DNA of 64,000 bases, from NCBI GenBank assembly GCA_027563145.1, contig CP071306.1, forward strand, positions 1,488,001 through 1,552,000. Direction: 5' to 3'. Origin of the DNA: Halocatena halophila (GTDB lineage: Archaea > Halobacteriota > Halobacteria > Halobacteriales > Haloarculaceae). This document shows, piece after piece, positions 61,868-64,000 of this stretch. Position 1 is the stretch's first letter. The number at the start of each line of letters is the position of its first letter. Both the position numbers and the translations under genes were made by a program. A model generated the notes under the pieces. It saw only the letters and a list, made by a program, of their open reading frames with translations. It did no database searches and had not been told where the DNA came from.

Positions 61868-62782
61868 ATGACAGACGAGATCAAACTCCGTCGCTCGCAG
61901 CTCGCCGTGCCCGCTAGCAATCCAGAATTCATCGCGAAAGCGCCCACCTCGGGGGCTGATGAGGCGTTTCTGGATCTAGAAGACTCTGTGGCACCGAACA
62001 AGAAGGTCGATTCGCGTGCAAACGTCATCGAGGGGCTGATTGAGAACGACTGGTCGGAGACGCTCCCATGTTACCGGATGAACGGCGTGGACACCAAGTG
62101 GTGGTACGACGACATCGTCGAGGTCATCGCACAGGCCGGCGAGTTCGTCGACACCATCATGGTTCCCATGGCGAACAATCCCGGTGTGGTCGCCTCCGTC
62201 GACAACCTGTTGACGGCCGTTGAGGAAAACAACGGACTCCCTGTGGGTGAGATCGGACTCCAGTGTCAGATCGAACACGCCGAGGGAATGACGAAGATCG
62301 AGTCGGTCGCAGAGGCGTCGGACCGCATCGAGTCGCTGGTGTTCGGCCCCGGCGACTACACCGCAAGCGTGGATGCGGCCGGGCTGACGATCGGCTCGGG
62401 CGAGGGCTATCCAGGACACTACTGGCAGTATCAGCTCTCACGAATCGCACACGTCGCCAAATCACACGGAATGCAGGTGATCGACGGGCCATACTCCGAC
62501 ATCGACAACGCAGCAGGCTTTAGAGAATCCTGTCAGAACGCGGCTCGCCTGGGCTGTGACGGCAAGTGGGCAATCCATCCAAGCCAGATCGAGCCGGCAA
62601 ACGAGGTGTTTGCCCCCAGCCGCGAGGAGGCCGATCGAGCAAAACGCATCGTCGATGAGTACGAGGCCGCAACCGACGCGGGATCCGGTGCCGTAAAAAT
62701 CGACGGCGAGATGGTGGATGAGGCCACCAGAAAGATGGCCATCAACGTGATGCGCCAGGCCGAACAGGCCGGGATGTACTGA
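61868..62782 (+). CDS. CitE/HpcH-family lyase (malyl-CoA lyase or apparent malate synthase)
   Basis: 304 aa TIM barrel of the HpcH/HpaI-CitE family. RRSQLAVPASNPEFIAKA, acidic metal site in AFLDLEDSVAP, Glu in GLQCQIEHAEG and Asp in VFGPGDYTAS. Such enzymes join or split acyl-CoA and glyoxylate. In haloarchaea the apparent malate synthase activity can come from a malyl-CoA lyase plus a thioesterase, or from a longer AceB of about 430 aa; this one has the lyase length. Operon with aceA points to glyoxylate use. Confidence 0.8.
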   Translation: MTDEIKLRRSQLAVPASNPEFIAKAPTSGADEAFLDLEDSVAPNKKVDSRANVIEGLIENDWSETLPCYRMNGVDTKWWYDDIVEVIAQAGEFVDTIMVPMANNPGVVASVDNLLTAVEENNGLPVGEIGLQCQIEHAEGMTKIESVAEASDRIESLVFGPGDYTASVDAAGLTIGSGEGYPGHYWQYQLSRIAHVAKSHGMQVIDGPYSDIDNAAGFRESCQNAARLGCDGKWAIHPSQIEPANEVFAPSREEADRAKRIVDEYEAATDAGSGAVKIDGEMVDEATRKMAINVMRQAEQAGMY

Positions 62783-62800
62783 ACGCAACAGACTGCCAAC

Positions 62801-63097
62801 TCACTCTATCGATTCCTGCGCGCCCCAGCCACCGGTCGCATCCGCAGCCGGATGGGTCGTGTATTCGATTGTGGTCGATTCCGTGAGCGTGCCATCCCCG
62901 CGGACGGCCTCAACGACGAACGAGACGTAGTGTGCGCCGCCACAACAGCCGGTATCGACGAATTCCTCGAACTGTTCACCCTCGCTGAGCGTCTCGTGTG
63001 AGCGACGCAACCAGGCCCTGAAATGGGGCTGGTCGATCTGTAGTCGCCCCCAGCCGCTCAGTTCGTCGGGATGGGAGAGAACGACGTGTGTGATCAT
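62801..63097 (-). CDS. Small haloarchaeal protein with GCCGG motif
   Basis: 98 aa from the ATG at 63097 (MITHVVLSHPDELSGWGRL). A CCGGAHYVSFVVE segment follows a helix (FRAWLRRSHETLSEGE); the Cys pair could bind metal. I recall similar proteins as DUF7968, but the assignment is weak. Converges with the CitE-family gene. Confidence 0.65.
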   Translation of the reverse strand: MITHVVLSHPDELSGWGRLQIDQPHFRAWLRRSHETLSEGEQFEEFVDTGCCGGAHYVSFVVEAVRGDGTLTESTTIEYTTHPAADATGGWGAQESIE

Positions 63098-63140
63098 ACC
63101 ACAGAGTACGGTCGCAGTAGACGAGAATGTTGTGGGCCGG

Positions 63141-64000
63141 CTACTCTTCTTCCTCGAGAATCTCGAGCCCTCGATTGTTGACAGCGTACGGATCGAGGCC
63201 AACCTCCTCGAGGAACTGCTTGTACTCGCGTTCACAGCGTTCTGCGGCCTGTTGTTTTTCGGAGGCGCGATCACAGAGCTGGAGGAGATCAACGGGCACG
63301 TCGTTCGTATACACGATCCAGTGGTTGATCAGATCCGAAAGCCGCCGAATCGGACTGGTAAAGTGTCCGTAAATCTCGAAATTGAGCGCGTGGTGGCCGC
63401 CAAACGGATCGTTCATGTACTTTGCACGTGGCATCACGCGCATCACCGCGCGCTGTATTTTGTTGAGCTGCCTGTCTGGAGCTGCCTCAAGCGCCGCGTT
63501 GACCGCCTTGCGGGGGTCGTCCCACGAGCTACCGGGAATCGAGACGCCGTTGAGCTCCTGAATCTCGCGGAGTGCTTTATCCCACTCGTCTGGCGAGGGC
63601 TGTGGGTGAACGCGATACATGGCTTCAACACCACGATCCCACATGAGCTCGTGTGTAACGGCTTTGTTCGCCTTGAGCATGCACTCCTCAATAATGGTGT
63701 GTGCGCGATCGCGGCTCGGATTCAACACGAGCGAGCCGTCGGCTTTCCGCTGTTCGTGCATCTGATCGGCGAGTTCGAAGACGAGCGCACACTCTTCGTG
63801 CAACGGGGCGTCCGGATCGTCAAGGCGCTGTTCGCACTCGTTGTAGGTGAGTCGCTCGTCGCTGTTGATAACGGATTTGTAGATATCGATCTCCTCATAC
63901 GAGAGCGTCTCCGGGTCGAGATGCATCTCGACGGTGTGTGCAAGACGATCTTCCTGGGGAACGAGTGAACAGACCGTCTCTGCGAGCACCGGCGGGAGCA
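63141..64000 (-). CDS. RNase R/RNase II-family exoribonuclease (C-terminal part)
   Basis: The gene runs off the right edge; the visible 286 codons are its C-terminal part, from PVLAETVCSLVPQ. RNB-domain marks: EECMLKANKAVTHEL (catalytic-core helix), RAKYMNDPFGGHHALNFEIYGHFTSPIRRLSDLINH with the typical YxHFTSPIRRYxDL motif (Leu-Ser for Tyr-Ala). No S1 domain follows; the protein ends EILEEEE, as in haloarchaeal members. A 3'-5' hydrolytic RNase. Confidence 0.9.
   Translation of the reverse strand, partial: LPPVLAETVCSLVPQEDRLAHTVEMHLDPETLSYEEIDIYKSVINSDERLTYNECEQRLDDPDAPLHEECALVFELADQMHEQRKADGSLVLNPSRDRAHTIIEECMLKANKAVTHELMWDRGVEAMYRVHPQPSPDEWDKALREIQELNGVSIPGSSWDDPRKAVNAALEAAPDRQLNKIQRAVMRVMPRAKYMNDPFGGHHALNFEIYGHFTSPIRRLSDLINHWIVYTNDVPVDLLQLCDRASEKQQAAERCEREYKQFLEEVGLDPYAVNNRGLEILEEEE

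Noticed and set aside
1..64000. CRISPR arrays, rRNA genes, replication origin or integrated virus.
   Set aside because: No spaced direct repeats of 28-37 bases, no rRNA sequence, no Orc1/Cdc6 gene with repeats, and no integrase or capsid genes were seen.

Overview
The window is chromosomal DNA from a haloarchaeon (class Halobacteria). The evidence is acidic proteins throughout, haloarchaea-specific families (DUF2110, DUF5803, DUF7269, DUF7519, DUF7114, DUF5817-like), twin-arginine lipoproteins ending in a lipobox Cys, archaeal information genes (TFE, RIO2, archaeal TrpRS, PIN-ATPase-KH protein), intronless archaeal tRNAs without encoded CCA, and many TATA elements centred about 27 bases before an ATG (leaderless transcription). 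The genus cannot be fixed from what is visible. All names are by motif and remembered family, since no search was run.

Layout. 1-7.5 kb is an accessory-looking stretch: the end of a citrate-synthase-like protein fused to a winged helix, a second citrate synthase with a changed catalytic residue, an ArsR/AHSA1/DHFR-like operon whose last gene is frameshifted, a serpin lipoprotein, and an ABC-2 permease whose ATPase survives only as a C-terminal stub. 7.5-9.8 kb holds gene debris, including an 80-bp citrate synthase scrap, and an AT-rich GT-C membrane glycosyltransferase gene. 9.8-14.1 kb has RIO2, GlmM, a MazEF-like pair, a GNAT and a small membrane protein. 14.2-18.9 kb is a spermidine/putrescine-type ABC transporter followed by an ArsN2-like acetyltransferase. 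18.9-30.6 kb has envelope and ion-handling genes: a two-TM K+ channel with RCK domains, a DUF7519/DUF58/DUF7269/DUF4129-like cluster, its presumed MoxR partner 2.3 kb away, a TSP3-repeat membrane protein with a cytoplasmic winged helix between them, and a CPA antiporter.

30.8-47.8 kb holds tRNA-Ser, a heavy-metal P-type ATPase, DUF151, the PIN-ATPase, an M20 hydrolase, an M32 carboxypeptidase, a PiT transporter, TrpRS, the TFE-DUF2110-DUF5803 operon, RidA, aldo/keto reductase, a hexapeptide acyltransferase and a PQQ-type sugar dehydrogenase. 47.8-52.4 kb is again accessory: a perfect palindrome between convergent genes, a surface protein with a Thr-Pro-Thr-Asp repeat stalk, tRNA-Gly, and a TnpB element with a second, solo right-end-like structure upstream. 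52.4-64 kb is core metabolism: NadE, an enoyl-CoA hydratase family protein, tRNA-Thr, GtrA plus GT2, dihydropteroate synthase, isocitrate dehydrogenase, then isocitrate lyase with a CitE-family lyase, ending inside an RNase R-like gene.

Points most worth a second look: the citrate synthase-winged helix fusion; the transmembrane TSP3-winged helix protein lying inside a split MoxR cluster; a predicted leaderless upstream ORF overlapping the isocitrate lyase start; and the two tnpB-type right-end structures, one of which abuts the nadE promoter.
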